Below, one piece after another: positions 23,040 through 23,220 of a stretch of 23,220 nt of DNA. Where the stretch lies: assembly GCA_964619285.1 (NCBI GenBank), contig CAZUCT010000097.1, positions 1 through 23,220 of the forward strand, given 5' to 3'. A program made the position numbers and the translations under genes. The notes below the pieces were generated by a model that made no database searches, was not told where the DNA came from, and saw only the letters and a program-made list of their open reading frames with translations. Numbering within the stretch: the first letter of the stretch is position 1; each line of letters opens with the position of its first letter. This DNA comes from CALKCV01 sp964619285. Lineage in GTDB: Bacteria > Cyanobacteriota > Cyanobacteriia > Cyanobacteriales > Microcoleaceae.

Positions 23040-23073
23040 AGAAACCCGGTTTTTCTGTAAAAACCGGGTTTCT
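23040..23073. repeat. CCCGG palindrome, copy 7; possible terminator of AAA-WD40 gene
   Basis: 34-nt inverted repeat, arms AGAAACCCGGTTTTT and AAAAACCGGGTTTCT around CTGT, 3 nt past the stop codon and followed by TTC. The position fits a 3'-end hairpin. Confidence 0.75.
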
Positions 23074-23177
23074 TTCGTTCTAATAGATTTTAGAAAATAG
23101 ATGAATTTTAAAAGCAACGCACGAGGAATTAGACCTGAAAGATTTTTTCCGGTTGCGTATTTACAGCGATCGCCCCC

Positions 23178-23220
23178 GTTCGTAGTAACGACTTTAGTCG
23201 TAGTTCGTAGTAACGACTTT
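23178..23220 (+). repeat. GTTCGTAGYA-head hairpin repeat, copy 3, tandem
   Basis: Head GTTCGTAGTA followed by arms ACGACT and AGTCGT around TT gives a 25-nt unit (23178-23202). A second identical unit starts at 23203 and runs off the window edge. The preceding 100 nt (23074-23177) hold no recognisable gene. Confidence 0.7.

Overview
The window looks like chromosomal DNA of a filamentous, non-heterocystous (Oscillatoria/Microcoleus-like) cyanobacterium. The evidence is the very frequent HIP1 octamer GCGATCGC, an NdhM subunit of the photosynthetic NDH-1 complex, several gene families largely confined to cyanobacteria (DUF1823, Mo-nitrogenase C-terminal-like, AAA-like/WD40), and dense short repeats between genes (heptamer arrays and palindromes). 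The order-level placement is an inference. A run of exactly 100 N (8895-8994) marks a scaffold gap of unknown true length.

Layout. 1-2.4 kb: repeats, then typA/bipA on the minus strand. 2.4-5.4 kb, plus strand: sufE behind a clear sigma70-type promoter, a small XRE regulator with an AT-hook-like tail, a membrane-anchored M15 (VanY-like) D,D-carboxypeptidase and a membrane HEAGH metalloprotease lacking an AAA domain. 5.7-9.5 kb: ndhM, a G-rich 8-bp array, a small conserved protein (minus), a large membrane PP2C phosphatase, the gap, and a DUF1823 protein (minus). 9.5-12.9 kb, all minus: glycolytic-type gap1, a coiled-coil unknown, a Mo-nitrogenase C-terminal-like protein and a membrane pentapeptide-repeat protein. 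13.5-15.4 kb: a STAS-like protein overlapping a broken PIN-nuclease gene, and an Rpn/DUF2887-type PD-(D/E)XK protein (minus). 15.9-23.0 kb: a 1056-residue transglutaminase-DUF2126 protein (minus) and a divergent 1143-residue AAA-like ATPase with 14 WD40 repeats (plus).

There is no single large operon. Housekeeping genes (typA, sufE, ndhM, gap1) are interspersed with signalling, envelope and accessory genes. The local pairs worth noting are M15 peptidase with M41-like protease (both membrane-anchored, 59 bp apart), STAS-like with PIN (8-nt overlap, toxin-antitoxin-like layout), and the divergent pair transglutaminase-DUF2126 / AAA-WD40.

The most interesting non-genic content is the repeat ecology: seven 31-34 nt palindromes, four of them within 40 nt of a stop codon; three elements with a constant 10-nt head followed by a hairpin whose arms differ but stay complementary; two homologous ~100-nt fold-back elements; and three 52-bp tandem units, each a hairpin plus T6, in a divergent promoter region. 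I did not find a convincing wholly new multi-gene system. The best candidates are the STAS-PIN module with its double lesion and the transglutaminase-amidoligase-like protein with a tiny SD-led ORF behind it.
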